Origin: Macrothele yani
Lineage: Eukaryota; Arthropoda; Arachnida; Araneae; Macrothelidae
Assembly (NCBI GenBank): GCA_039090855.1
Contig: CM077005.1
Coordinates: 73,962,607 to 74,026,606, forward strand
DNA length: 64,000 nt
Direction: 5' to 3'
Part shown: one piece after another, positions 43,173-55,107 of the stretch
Numbering within the stretch: the first letter of the stretch is position 1
Layout of the letters: every line of letters begins with the position of its first letter
The notes under the pieces: model-generated
Told to the model about the DNA's origin: nothing
What the model saw: the letters and a program-made list of their open reading frames with translations, nothing else
Databases searched by the model: none
Translations under genes and position numbers: made by a program

Positions 43173-43795
43173 GAAAGATTGATGATTGTGTTTTCGATTA
43201 GAGATAATTTAAATGTTTGCCAAAAGCCGTATATAATTTTACACAAAGCAACTATTACAAAGGAGCAAATATTTTCTGTCAAAAAATTTTAAAAGCTGAA
43301 ATTTCAAAATTTTATCAAGTCTGAGAGCTTGAGTCAGGCTCTGAAGAGTGTGAATACTAATAAGGAATCCCTAAGATACAGCAACGTTTACTTGCAGTGT
43401 GAGTGTAGTAAATAAATCGTGTTCGCTGCTTCCCCTACAGAGATTTGACTAGTTTTTCTTGTTAGTTGAAATGTAATGTTAGATTCTCTTCCATGCCGTG
43501 AATGACATGTCTTCGTCCTCTAGGTTTCAAATTGGCCTCAAAATAAATACCGTTATCCTTGCATTACCATGGCACGGAAATAAAATTCGAAAATTTTTCA
43601 GTAGCTTTAGTGCGATATTTGCTAATCCTCTTCTGCGCACTAAAGCTTTAAGATAAAGTGACGAAGAGCAGTTTCATAACAGATAAGTGAACTACAACAA
43701 TCAACCGCATCTTCGTTTTCATTCCGTCGTGTCCAGTTCGACGTGCTTTTGTCAGTAAACCCACATCTTTAACTACTGGAAGGAAATATCAAAGG
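43173..43795. other. Unassigned DNA
   Basis: No gene or element seen. Confidence 0.45.
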
Positions 43796-44310
43796 CCTGG
43801 TGGCCAAGAGGTAAGGGGTGTAAGTTTCTGGCTTCTCGTCCGAGCCAGGCTTGGGTGACGAATTTGGCATGTTTGGTGTGTTTCTCTATGGAGTTGACTC
43901 TCTCCTTTCCCTGGAGCCATTGGACCCCAAATATGGAACGAGAAACTTCATATCGTCCTTAAAGTTGCAATTCGTTGCTAAGAAAAGAAAATTATATCTT
44001 ATTCCAAAAGAATAACAGCCAAAACATTTTTGCTCCGTGTTTAATGCCATGAATATTTATCTCAGAATAAACATGAACTTAAAGGTTTCGCTGAATGCCA
44101 CCCCAATGTATAAGCGGTACAAGGCGCTGCTTCTATTTGTGAATGACGAGTCCGGATTTGAAATCCTGGTGAGACATGGATGGTGTGTTTGCCTTAACGT
44201 GCTGGCCCTCTCCCTTCTCTAGAGCCAGTGACCCTTTTAGTGACGGCGCGACTGCTTGTAGCCCGATGAGTTGCTTACGGTGATTGTTAGATCTCGAAAC
44301 AAAGAAACAA
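43796..44310 (+). repeat. Two old SINE copies in tandem
   Basis: The first (about 43796-43995) has CTCTCCTTTCCCTGGAGCCA and a decayed head. The second (about 44120-44310) has GAGACATGGATGGTGTGTTT, CCCTTCTCTAGAGCCAGTGA and the core GCTTACGGTGATTGTTAGA. Both are on the plus strand and diverged from the young family. Confidence 0.7.
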
Positions 44311-44520
44311 AAATGACAGCTAAATATCTAAGAAACCTTTAAAATGGAAATAAGCTGATGATATTTTACTTACAACTTAGTCTCTTATTGAAGGCGTTTA
44401 TGAAAAGAACCAATGAGAAGAGTGTGGGCGCTCATATGAGATCACTAGTTTTTAAAAGTCAACTTTTTGCGAAATTAAACCTAGACGAGTCTAGTCATTA
44501 AACTGATTGAGAATTTTTCC

Positions 44521-45165
44521 GTGACTCACTTATAAACGTGGAAAGAGCGATCACTTCTGTTTGATGTTCCTAGTCCACGTCAAATATCTGTATTAATTAT
44601 TCATTCGCCTTCTAATTATATTTGTTCAGTTGCTGCTTAACATCTTTGGTGAATCCCCAGCATTGTGCGGGGTTCCAAGAAGCAATCTGCCAATTGGCTT
44701 GGCAGTTAGTGTATGTGAGTCTGGAGGAATTCGAGGCTGCTGTGGTGCAGTGGAAGCATATCCGGCGCGTAACTGGAAGACCCTGGGATCGATTCCCGGT
44801 GGCAGTCAATGCGAATGTTCCCGTGACTCACTTATAAACATGGAAAGAGCGATGACTTCTGTTTGATGTTCCTAGTCCACGTCAAATGTCTGTATTAATT
44901 ATTAATTCGCCTTCTAATTATTTGTTCAGTTGCTGCTTACCATCTTTGGTGAATCCCCAGCATTGTACGGGGCTCCAAGAAGCAATCTGCCAATCGGCTT
45001 GGCAGTTAGTGTATGTGAGTCTGGAGGAATTCGAGGCCGCTTTGGTGCAGTGGAAGCATATCCGGTGCGTAACTGGAAGACCCTGTGTTCGATTCTCGGT
45101 AACGGTTAATGATAATTTTTCCGTGACTCACTTATAAACGTGGAAAGAGCGATGACTTCTGTTTG
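44521..45165 (+). repeat. Tandem dimer of a tRNA-headed unit, about 301 bp
   Basis: GTGACTCACTTATAAAC occurs at 44521, 44823 and 45123, so two full units of 302 and 300 bp plus a partial third. Each unit contains a tRNA-like segment: GGTGCAGTGGAAGCATATCC, then a B box GATCGATTCCCGG (44791) or GTTCGATTCTCGG (45087). It appears to be a different SINE family from family A. No A tail is visible. Confidence 0.8.
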
Positions 45166-45670
45166 ATGTTTAAACTGACCGTCAATCAATCTACTTCTGT
45201 GAGTATTTAGTAGACTTCATTGAAGAAGAACATGTATATTCACACATGTGCATGCTTTTAAACAACGGAGCAATTCTTCTAGAAGGTTCAATCAGTCCTG
45301 GGAACTTATCACTTGGAACGAGCTTCCAGAACTCAATTCCTCTTTCATGCCTTGGCTCGAATATGGGATCACTTGGTAGGTCGCACAGCTACAATGAATA
45401 CTTCTCTACTGCTCTGAAATATTGCATTTTAAAATATTATTGAACAAAGGCAGTTGTAGTTACATATTGTTAAAAATCACCAGAGCTTCTGGCGGACTGC
45501 TCTGAAAGAATATCGAACACTGGAATGTAGAATTTGAAGTCCTTGTCCGGATTTTGGAGAATCTCGATCAACTAAATCTGAGATTCTTTGATTTTGCCCT
45601 CGCAACTTCCAGGTTAAGTTCGTTCATGTGATGTTTGAAAGGAAGACAAAATTTGAAATGACGATTGGAT
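45166..45670. other. Unassigned DNA
   Basis: No gene seen. A minus-strand frame (45568-45783) runs into the first unit of the tandem array and has no recognisable motif. Confidence 0.4.
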
Positions 45671-46106
45671 GATTTTGATGTTTTACTTAATGTTTTAGCT
45701 TTCATATGCTTATCAGCAATGTCAATAATTTCTTCGCTCAAAGCAAAAATAACCGTGCGTGCATTTAGTACCATCTGTAACAATAGCTAAAAATTTATTA
45801 TTTTTTCTTTGTTTGTTATGATTTTGATGTTTTACTTAATGTTTTAGCTTTCATATGCTTATCAGCAATGTCAATAATTTCTTCGCTCAAAGCAAAAATA
45901 ACCGTGCGTGCATTTAGTACCATCTGTAACAATAGCTAAAAATTTATTATTTTTTCTTTGTTTGTTATGATTTTGATGTTTTACTTAATGTTTTAGCTTT
46001 CATATGCTTATCAGCAATGTCAATAATTTCTTCGCTCAAAGCAAAAATAACCGTGCGTGCATTTAGTACCATCTGTAACAATAGCTAAAAATTTATTATT
46101 TTTTCT
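45671..46106. repeat. 149-bp tandem triplication, essentially perfect
   Basis: GATTTTGATGTTTTACTTAA recurs at 45671, 45820 and 45969, an exact 149-bp period. The copies look identical by eye, with the last lacking only a few bases. The unit is single-copy elsewhere in the window. Such identity indicates very recent duplication or an assembly artefact. Confidence 0.92.
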
Positions 46107-46262
46107 ATGAGGGTTTAATAACCACTGTGAATCAATGGGCTATATGCATTTGCCCGTCCCTAATTTAGAGTCCTTCGTTCTTGGGAGGGGAGAGACAATG
46201 CGCCGTAAGTAAAACACACCATCCGTGCCTCCCTCAAGACTTGAACCCAGACCTATAACCGA
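46107..46262 (-). mobile_element. Partial old SINE copy (family A relative)
   Basis: Minus-strand copy starting GAGGGTTTAATAACCACTGT, with GCCCGTCCCTAATTTAGAGT and a worn B box. The head is cut by the Tc1 element that begins at 46267. Confidence 0.75.
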
Positions 46263-46266
46263 TGAA

Positions 46267-47486
46267 CACTGAGGATCAATTAAATTAGAGACGTCTGGCG
46301 TTATGCAAATATGGCGCTGTGGGTGGCCCTGTAAAGGGAAACGACATGACGTATGCAGCGATCCGACGATACAAGGAGTGATGCGACGGAAATCAGTAAG
46401 AGTCGGACGCAGTATAGGGTAAGACGAAGGATCTAAACGCATTTGATCGTGGGCAAATTGTCGGGGCCCGAAGAATGGGTCACTCCATCTCGGAAGTCGT
46501 GCAGACACTTGGATTTTCACGAGCCACTGTGTCACGGGTGCACCGTGAAAAAATCGAATCCGGTAAAACCATCCCTGCAAGGGCCAACTGCCGTGGACAA
46601 CAGCGTGTGGATGAGCGGGGTCTTCGACGGCTAGCTCGCATTGTAACAGCAGATAGACGGGCCACAGTGCAAGAACTCACTCGGCAATTTAACGCTGGTG
46701 CACAAAAACGTGTAAGCAGCCGCACCATTCAGAACCATCTCCTCGCTATGGGGTAAAACCATCGTCCCCCCGAGGGTACCGCTGCTGACCGCGCATCACA
46801 GGGTGCAAAGGTTAGCATGTGAGCGGGAACATCGCCACTGGACCCTAGACATGTGGGAAAAATGTTGCCTGGACTGATGAGTCAAGATTCACGTTGGTAC
46901 ATGCAGATGGCAGAATACGAGTACGGCGCAAACCACATGAAGCGATGGATCCTTCTTGCCAGCAGGGTATTCTTCAAGCTGGTGGGGGTGGCCTTCTCGT
47001 CTCGGGACTGTTTACGTGGACGGAAATGGGACCCCTGGTACATGTGACATCGTTTCTCACAGGTCAACGTTACCTGGATATCCCGGACGACCATTTTCTC
47101 CCATTTGTGCGTCTTCAACATCCCACTGGGGACCTCATCCTGCAACAAAACAATGCACCGTGCCATCGCTAACGAATTGCATCCGAATGGTTGGATGAAC
47201 ACTCCACCGACGTGGCCTCGCTTCCTTGGCCAGCTAGGTCACCTGACTTTGCTCCCATCGATCACATCTGGGATGCCATCGAGAGAGATGTTCGAGGCTC
47301 TGACCCCCCTCAATCAAATCTTCGTGAACTGTGGGAGCTTGTTCAGGGTTCGTGGATCCGTATGGCTTCTCAACGCTTCCGGTGTCTTTTCGAGTCCATG
47401 CCGAGACGAATCGCCACCGTCATCAGGACGAAAGGTGGTGCTACAACTTACAAGACAGATATCTCTAATTCAATTGTTCTTCAGTG
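46267..47486 (+). mobile_element. Tc1-like element, family M, complete but decayed
   Basis: The ends are CACTGAGGATCAATTAAATT and CACTGAAGAACAATTGAATT (right end reverse-complemented). TA follows at 47487-47488, and the left flank reads AA. Transposase pieces: HTH GHSISEVVQTLGFSRATVSR, linker to HLLAMG-stop (46756), WTDESRFTLVHADG (first Asp), LQQNNAPCH (second Asp now Asn) and APIDHIWDAIER (Glu now Asp). An uninterrupted C-terminus ends RTKGGATTY. Three frame breaks and two catalytic changes make it inactive. It is related to 11728-12854. Confidence 0.9.
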
Positions 47487-47488
47487 TA

Positions 47489-48851
47489 TGATCAAAGGCC
47501 GCCCGGCCCCCGGAGAGGCTAAAGGGTTTTTTTTTTTTTTGCTTTTTGCACCAACGATCTTATTTAAAGCTTTAAAGAATGGTTCAGAAATATCTCTGCC
47601 AGCGTTCCTGCCGTAAATTGACTCTAGCGCAAGAAATTTTTCACAAATGTAAAACTTTTTTTGAAACAGTTCAAAAATTTTTCTCGATTCATGTAATGCC
47701 AACTAAAAGTATACAGACTTTAGAAAAACATTTCTCAGTGTTTTAGAAATGCATTGACCTACTTCTTCAGCTTTCCAATTTACAGTTTGTTTTGACAAAG
47801 TCGTATTTTTAAATTCATTGGAAATTTTTCTTTAAAGGTTTTGGCCATTTCCACGTAATATTTGTTTTTCTAATTCGACATCAGACAAACATTTTTTGCT
47901 TCTGGCATCTCAGGACACACGTTGCTAGGAGAGACTCCTTGATATGATGCGGATTTAGTAGAACACGATTTCTGAGCACTACACTTTCTCCTCAGATCTG
48001 TTACTATTGCAGCACGGGGTTGTCAATCATACATTTTGCATCCTCTCCAGTGGTTCTGGGAGTAGTGACGGTTAAGTTTTGTTTTTCTTTGTCACTCGAT
48101 AGCACTTGCAAGCACAAAACGCATTGTAGTTATTGTTCATGAAACCAAAACACCACATTCTCATCTATCCTGAAGATCTCACTAATTTAATATTTACTCA
48201 GTGTTACTACAAAAAAAAAATATTTTTTTTGTTCCACAAGAAATAATATGTGGTTTCCATAGCATTTCTTAGCTGACTTTAAATATATTTTTTGTGACAC
48301 GCGATTTAAATTTGAATAAATCGTACATTTTTCATACACTTACAAACCATGAATAAATTAGCTAAAACTGAAGAATTGTGATTTCCAAGTAAATTTTGCC
48401 TGTGGAGTGTCTCCTTCGAGTGTCCAGCGGTTGTCATCCGGGATCCTGGGAATCCACTTGAACACATACTGCTTTTGCCGTGCTCGAAATATTTTGATGA
48501 AATCGCTCGCAATGTTTATCCCTAAGAGCGACTGGATTCCCGGAAAGAAATCGAAGTGGGAGTTCAAATAAAGGCTTTTGAAGAACATAATACATCTTAT
48601 TGCTTTATATGAGTCTAAGAGCTCATGTACTACGTCGCGACAATTTTCTGCCTTAAAATTTCGCGAATTACATTTACGACATTTTTCTCCTCACGAGTTA
48701 GTGACTCACGTTTCAGCCAGAGATTTCTCATATAATGACTTCCGTCCCTAAACTCTAACTCACATAGGAAACAAAAAGATTGTGTGTAACCAAGCTTCAA
48801 GCCAAACAAAAGAACAGTAACTTTTAAATCGCTATAGATGTTCCAAGCATA
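47489..48851. other. Unassigned DNA
   Basis: Between two Tc1 elements. On the minus strand a nearly continuous reading from about 47880 to 47490 (stops at two places) gives Lys/Phe-rich sequence that I do not recognise. Two overlapping minus frames at 48306-48588 also have no known motif. A T14 tract lies at 47526. Confidence 0.4.
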
Positions 48852-48853
48852 TA

Positions 48854-50235
48854 CACTGCTGGCCACCCAAAATGCAACACCAAGAAAGAAGCGTCCGATT
48901 GGCCTGTGATTCGCAGCATGCGTCGCCCGCGAGAGGACATGCAAACGATTAGCAATGCAGGGCATACGCAAATCATAGGCGCTCGGCACGCTACCAAGAA
49001 GCACTATATGAAGGGTGCATAGAAGGCGTGTTGTAAATAATGGACGTGTGTTGTGCTGCCGAACCTATGCGTGGGAAGCTTCTTGATGCCTCGTCGCAGA
49101 AAACGGCAGTCATTCCAGCACGTTTCGGAGTTCGACAGAGGACGAATAGTGGCTTATAGCGACAGCTGTTTACTGTACCGAGACATCGGAGCCCGTGTGG
49201 GACGACATCCAGCCACAGTGCGGCGAGTATGGATTCGGGGGATGCAGGAGGGATGGACGGACTGACGTGAGCGATTGCCGCAGCCGCGGCACACCACCGA
49301 ACAAAGGGGCTGGCATGTTGTGCGGCGGTCCCTTTGGCAAGCAGGAAGCAGGGTGTGTTGCGCAACAACCTGTGTCAGCACGTACCGTTCGACGTCGTCT
49401 GCAGGAGCGGGGACTTGTCGCACGGCGCCCATTGCACCGATTACCATTGACGTTACACCACCGGCGCGTGCGTCGGCATTGGCCGTTGAACGCCGCACCT
49501 GGACTACGGAATGGCACGACATTGTCTTCTCCGACGAATCCCGCTTCTGCCTGCAACACCATGATGGTCGGATCCGCGTGTGGCAGCACCGTGGCGGGAG
49601 ATTGTATGACGCCTGCATAAGGCATTGCCATACCAGTCCGTCGTCTGGCGTTATCGTTTGGGGCGCAATTGGATATGACACCCGCACCCCTCTGCTACGC
49701 ATCGCCGATACACTCAACAGCCACCGCTACATCTCCGACGTTTAAGAGCCTGCAGTCCTCCCTTACCTGAAGGACCTGCCAACGGCCACGTTTGAACAGG
49801 ACAATGCGCGCCTGCACGTGGCACGCATCGTGCAACAATTCTTCACGGCCCACCAGGTGTCACTGCTGCCGTGGCCCACCTGTTCTCCCGATATGTCGCC
49901 CATCGATTACGTCTGGTTGCTGATCGGTAACAGAGTAGCCCGGCAAGCACCACCCGCGGCTACGCCTGATGAACCTTAGCAACGTGTGGTAGCAGCCTGG
50001 ACCGACATACCCCTAGCCCATATCCAAAACCTCTTTCGTTCGATGCCTTGGCGTATAGCAGCCGTTATTGCCAGCCATGGGGGCCACACGAACTATTGAT
50101 GTCTGCGTGTTCCGCAAGTCGCACGGGCCGGTAAGCTCAATCGTTTCATCTTTGTATCTGCTGTTATGCGTCCAGAAAATCTGGCTTTGCTATCTCGTGT
50201 CCTTCTTGGTGTTGCATTTTGGGTGGCCAGCAGTG
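48854..50235 (+). mobile_element. Tc1-like element, family G, copy 2
   Basis: Terminal repeats CACTGCTGGCCACCCAAAAT at both ends (right end reverse-complemented), with TA flanks 48852-48853 and 50236-50237. Transposase on the plus strand: HTH SEFDRGRIVAYSDSCLLYRD, frameshifted linker, IVFSDESRFCLQHHDGRIRV (first Asp), a stop before EPAVLPYLKDL, TFEQDNARLHVARIV (second Asp), SPIDYVWLLIG (Glu now Asp), and a C-terminus ending SHGGHTNY with one stop. It is in opposite orientation to the copy at 41761. Confidence 0.9.
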
Positions 50236-50589
50236 TAAGATATTTATCCTGAATCTATTCGAAAAGTATTTCCATATTTTCATAGGACTCATTTGCGTCA
50301 ATAGCGTGGGATATGGGCACCGATGGATACATATTTATGTTAGGAAGAAGCAAAGCTTTCAAGCTAACTTTAGAGGAATCAATGAACAAGAACCACTCTG
50401 TTGTTTTATCTTCCAGATCCAAAACTGTAGTTACAGAGCAAACATCATTACAAAATACTAAATATCTGTCTGTACAATTTTAAATCACGTACCTGGTCAT
50501 TAAAGATCTACCTGTGTTAATGTATGAGGTTCACATTAAGATGTACCTGCTTCAAAATCAGGATCATGATGAACGTTTTGTTTTGGTTT

Positions 50590-50935
50590 TTGGTGAATCT
50601 CATTAGTGTGACACATCCCGGCTCAATGTCCCATTTCTTGGAGGTAGTGGCACAAGTATATCCTTTCTTTGAGGAGCAGACTTCATTCCAGAAGGCAAAT
50701 CATTGTATTTCAAGGCTTGTTTGGACTTTGATGTGCTTCCTGTTATGTTTGTCAAACCGAAATAACAGTCTAAAGATTGGTCTTTTGGTTCCTTCCAAAC
50801 AATGGGAACTGCAAAAGGCTTATGGAGATAAACATTCTTCCATCCTGTGAGAAACCTATTCTTATCTTTGTCCCTCACTTTACAACCAAAATGTAGCTCA
50901 TAATACTTTTTAGATAACGAAGTAAACTTTCACTT
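50590..50935 (-). pseudogene. Fragment of an arthropod repeat-associated protein (DCYFCLT-type)
   Basis: Minus strand reads YYELHFGCKVRDKDKNRF, then PFAVPIVWKEPKDQSLDCYF, GLTNITGSTSKSKQ and LKYNDLPSGMKSAPQ. I recognise this arrangement from a multicopy, uncharacterised protein family common in arthropod genomes, where the motif is usually DCYFCLTxIxGxxxKxK followed by YPNLPSAxRPVPH. The second Cys of CYFC is Gly here. It is truncated at both ends. The function of the family is unknown to me, and the recognition is from memory of the motif only. Confidence 0.5.
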
Positions 50936-52873
50936 CTGGGTGTTGAAGGTTGCTTTAGCACACACGTAACAAAAGGTATCAATTAGGATTTAAACAGTTC
51001 CTTTGCATAATGATATCATTTAAAACACAGCATTATTGCGCAGGTTATTATTCTCTACAAAAACATAACACAACTCTCGCAGTGTATACGTCGTTAAGCA
51101 GTGTATACGTCGTCACTACTGGCAAGACAGTGGCTACTCAGATGTTGCCCCGAGACTTTATCCCTGACTATGTCTGAGCACATGCAGTAGGGCTTTGTAA
51201 TGTGATAGAATGCTTTTTTTTCACATTATATTCAAAAAAAAAATAATTTAAATAAATTAACATATTGTTTACATCATTTCTGTTGATGTAATACCTAAAA
51301 ATCCAATAACAAACACGTACTAAATATCGTTGTCACACAAAAAGTGTGGGTGATAGAAAACTTCTGATTACATTTTTTTAATTCAGCGCAAAAAGTTTCT
51401 TTAGAAACACAATCAATGTTTCATGGGACAAAAACTGTGTTTACCATTGTTTTCATTAAATTGAAATACTCGTTACTGTGCAGATTCACAGACGCAAAAC
51501 CATAGGCAGCAATAAAACCATATTATTTGAATAAAACCAAGTTCATAATTCGCAACAGACTGGGAACGTGTAACCATCATTTCCTTCCAGCTGTGAGACC
51601 GGACTGCCCAGGGCTACAGAATAGCCCTGGGACTGCCAGTAACCTTCAAGATGGCCTTTACTCATGCTCTTCTAACTCAGCCAAAGGAAACAGCTGTTGA
51701 TCCTGTTAATGCGGGAAGTCTTGGCACCGCTACGTAGTCAGGTGGCTAACAGGAAAAGGCTTTCAGTTTCTGACTCAAAAAGCAGTTTGAGAGCCTTCTG
51801 CATTTCCTGCGATTTTCTGCAAAAAGTTTTAATGTTGCAGATTTTTTGTTCAGTTTGTTTATCCATTGCAATCGAATAGATTTCCCACTCTTGATATCTT
51901 ATGTTTGGCAGCACAAATTTGCGTCGCAGGCCGAATTCGGCTAGCTTGAAACTAATTGGTCATCCCTAATTTTGAACGTCTCTATCTATGTAGTACGTAT
52001 CTCAAAATTTTGAGTTTCGGAAACATTAGCGATAAGAAAATGTAGCGAATGAAACTTAGTGGTATTGCCTCTCCATCAGCATTAGTATGTCACAAAAAAT
52101 GCATATTTATTTAAATGTAACATGTGTTTCAATAAAAAACTGGTGAAAAAAGAAATTACTAATTACAGCTCAATGAGGTGAGCTAAGCTCTACTCGGCGC
52201 CATTTCTTATTGGTGGCTCTTTCAAGAGGAACTCAGTAATCTACAAAAGAGTACTTAAGGTTCACACCCTTCATGCACAGAATCGCCGTTAGGTGTCACT
52301 GGAAACTAATGAAATAATACATAGATTCAAAATATTCTTACTAATAATATGAGTGCAACGCAATAAATCTATTCGTTTATTTCTAAATGTTTCTTTATTA
52401 CTCCTGAAATGTAAACTGAAGATCGGTGAAACCACGTTTTTATCTCTATGTTTCTCAGCAGGTGTTACAGTGACTTTCGTCTTCATGCCAAAACGAGATG
52501 ACATCGAAAGTGTGAAGTAAACATACTGTGATGTCATGTAAGCTTACAAACGAACAATCCAATTTGTTTCTATGAAAATAGCATGTGTTTACACAATTAC
52601 TAGGGAAATTCCTTTATTAGTGGTAGAAGTAGCAGAAAAAATCTCCATCCCGAGAACAACAAAACGAGGTATCGAAATCACAGAATCCACTGGACGGTTT
52701 TGAAGGAAATTTTGCATATTTATTAACGCCAAGTAGGACATTTCGTATACATACAAACATTTAGTTGATTTTTCCACCCGTTTCCAAAATTACTTAGGGA
52801 ACATTTTCTACTTTTAATATTGCAGATCTTGGTAAGGGCTTTCGTCCCCATTGATAACACACTTGCAGCATTA
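50936..52873. other. Unassigned DNA
   Basis: AT-rich, no gene or element recognised. Short frames only. Confidence 0.45.
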
Positions 52874-55107
52874 AACAAGAAAGATGACACCGAAACGTCG
52901 GGTGTAATAAGCACGTCTTTTGAAACCGTTTTGACGCAAATCAAATTCATCAAAGCTATTCAAAGTCAATGGAACCGGTATGGAAAACAATAGTATCGGA
53001 CGGAAAAAAGAAATCTTTCATTCGGGTTTTTAATCCATCAGATATTGCTGTAAACGGAATCGTGAGCTTACGCACACTGGTTGCAGACTTGTGCGTTAAG
53101 AAAAAACATGAATTTATATGAGAAACATTTCGCACCGAAAAGGCTCTCCAACACAGAAAGAACTTTTCAAATCGGACTCTTAGAAACAGAGATATCGACA
53201 AAAATAAGACGTGACTTTACGTTCCCTGGTGAGAAAACCATGAATTCTTTTAGGAAGAAAATATTCGCAATAGGTTTATCCATATGTGCCGTGTCGTTCC
53301 AAGAAAAACAAACATGAGTCGAGTTTTCAGGATCCCAGATATTGCTACAAATACATCAGAAGCAGATATTAGATCTTATGCCCCATGGTGGCCAAACCAT
53401 TCTTTACCAAACATTTATAATTATGTGAAAAATATTTACCATCAGGTCTTGTATGCCATACAGGAAGAATTTTTGAAATCGGAGTTTTAGGAGCAGAAAT
53501 AACGCAGAAAACGCAATTTACCTTTGTGCCCCCTTAGCGGAAAGTCTATGATTTCCTTAAAAATTTTGAATTTATAGGTAATATATTTAGCATCGGAAAC
53601 AATATCCAACAAAGAAGGAATTTTTCAAATAGATATAGATGTAGAGATATTGACAAAAATAAAATATACATCTACGCTCCATGGGTTAGAAACCATGCAT
53701 TATTTCAAGAAGAAAATATTCCTAAAAGGTTTGTCGATATGAGCAGTATCGGTCAACAAACGACTTTTTTTCAATCTAGATTTTAGGAACTCATATTTTG
53801 CTGAAAATACATCAGAAGCGGAAATTAAGACTTAACGCCACCTGGTGGCCAAACCATTTTTTACAAAAATTAGAAATTATGTGTAAAGGATTTCACATCA
53901 GGAGCTGTATCCATTGCAGTAAGAATTTTTCAAATTGGAGATTTAGAAACATAGATACAGGGGGAAAGCAATTTACCTTCACGCCCCCTAGCAGAAAGTC
54001 TATGATTTACTTGAAAATTTTGAATTTATAGGAAAAACATTTCGCATCGTAAACACTATCCAACAAAGAAGGAATTTTTCAAATCGGACTCTTAGAAGTA
54101 GAGATAATGACAAAAATAAGATATACATCTACGCCCCCTGGTGGAGAACTTGTGGAATATTTTAAGAAGAAAATATTCCGGAAAGGTTTATTGATGTGAG
54201 GGGCAGCAGTCCACGACAGAATTATTTCAATTGATAATTTGGGAGCTCAGACTTTATGGCAAATACATGAGAAGTAAATATTAACACTTACGCCCCTGGT
54301 GGCAAAAGTATTCTTTACCAAAAATTAGAAATTATATGGAAAAGATTTTCCATCAGGAAGTGTATCCGCTGTAGAAAAAATAGTTTCAAATCGGAGATTT
54401 AGAAACAGAGATATAGATGGAATGCAATTTACCTTTACGCCCCCTAGTGGAAAGTCTATGAATTACTTGAAAATTTTAAAATTATATGAAAAACATATCA
54501 CACTGGAAACACTATCCAAAAAAGAAAGATTTTCTCAAATCGGACTCTTAGAAGTAGAGATATAGACAAAAATAAGATATACATCTACGCCCCTGGCGTA
54601 GAAACCATGCAATATTTCAAAAAGGAAATGTTCCAGAAAGGTTTGTCGACATGAGTAGTATCGATCAACAAACGAGGTTTTTTTCAATCAAGATTTTACA
54701 GGCTCATATTTTGGTGCAAATACATCAGAAGCGGAAATGAACACTTACGCCACCTGGTGGCCAAACTATTTTTTTCAAAAATTAGAAATTATGTAAAAAG
54801 GATTTCTATTTAAGAGCTGTATCCGGTGCAGAAAAAAGTTTCCAAATCCGAGTTTTAGAAACACAGATATAGCGGGAAAGCAATTCACCATTACGCCCCC
54901 TAGCGGAAAGTCTATGAATTACTTGAAAATTTTGAAATTATATGAAAAACATGTCACACCGGAAACGCTATCCAACAAAGAAGGGATTTTTCAAATCGGA
55001 CTCCTAGAAGTAGAGATACTGACAAAAATAAGATATACATCTACGCCCCCTGGCGTAGAAACCATGCATTATTTTAAGAAGAAAATGTTTCTAAAAGGTT
55101 TGTTGAC

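Noticed and set aside
47489..47960. hAT element next to the family M Tc1
   Set aside because: The minus-strand reading shows no hAT dimerisation or catalytic motif and no CAGGG-type terminus.
49154..49717. 187-codon minus-strand open frame as a gene
   Set aside because: Antisense shadow of the Tc1 transposase at 48854-50235.
50524..50850. 108-codon plus-strand frame with hydrophobic stretch as a membrane protein
   Set aside because: The opposite strand carries the recognisable arthropod repeat-associated motifs, so this is probably a shadow.
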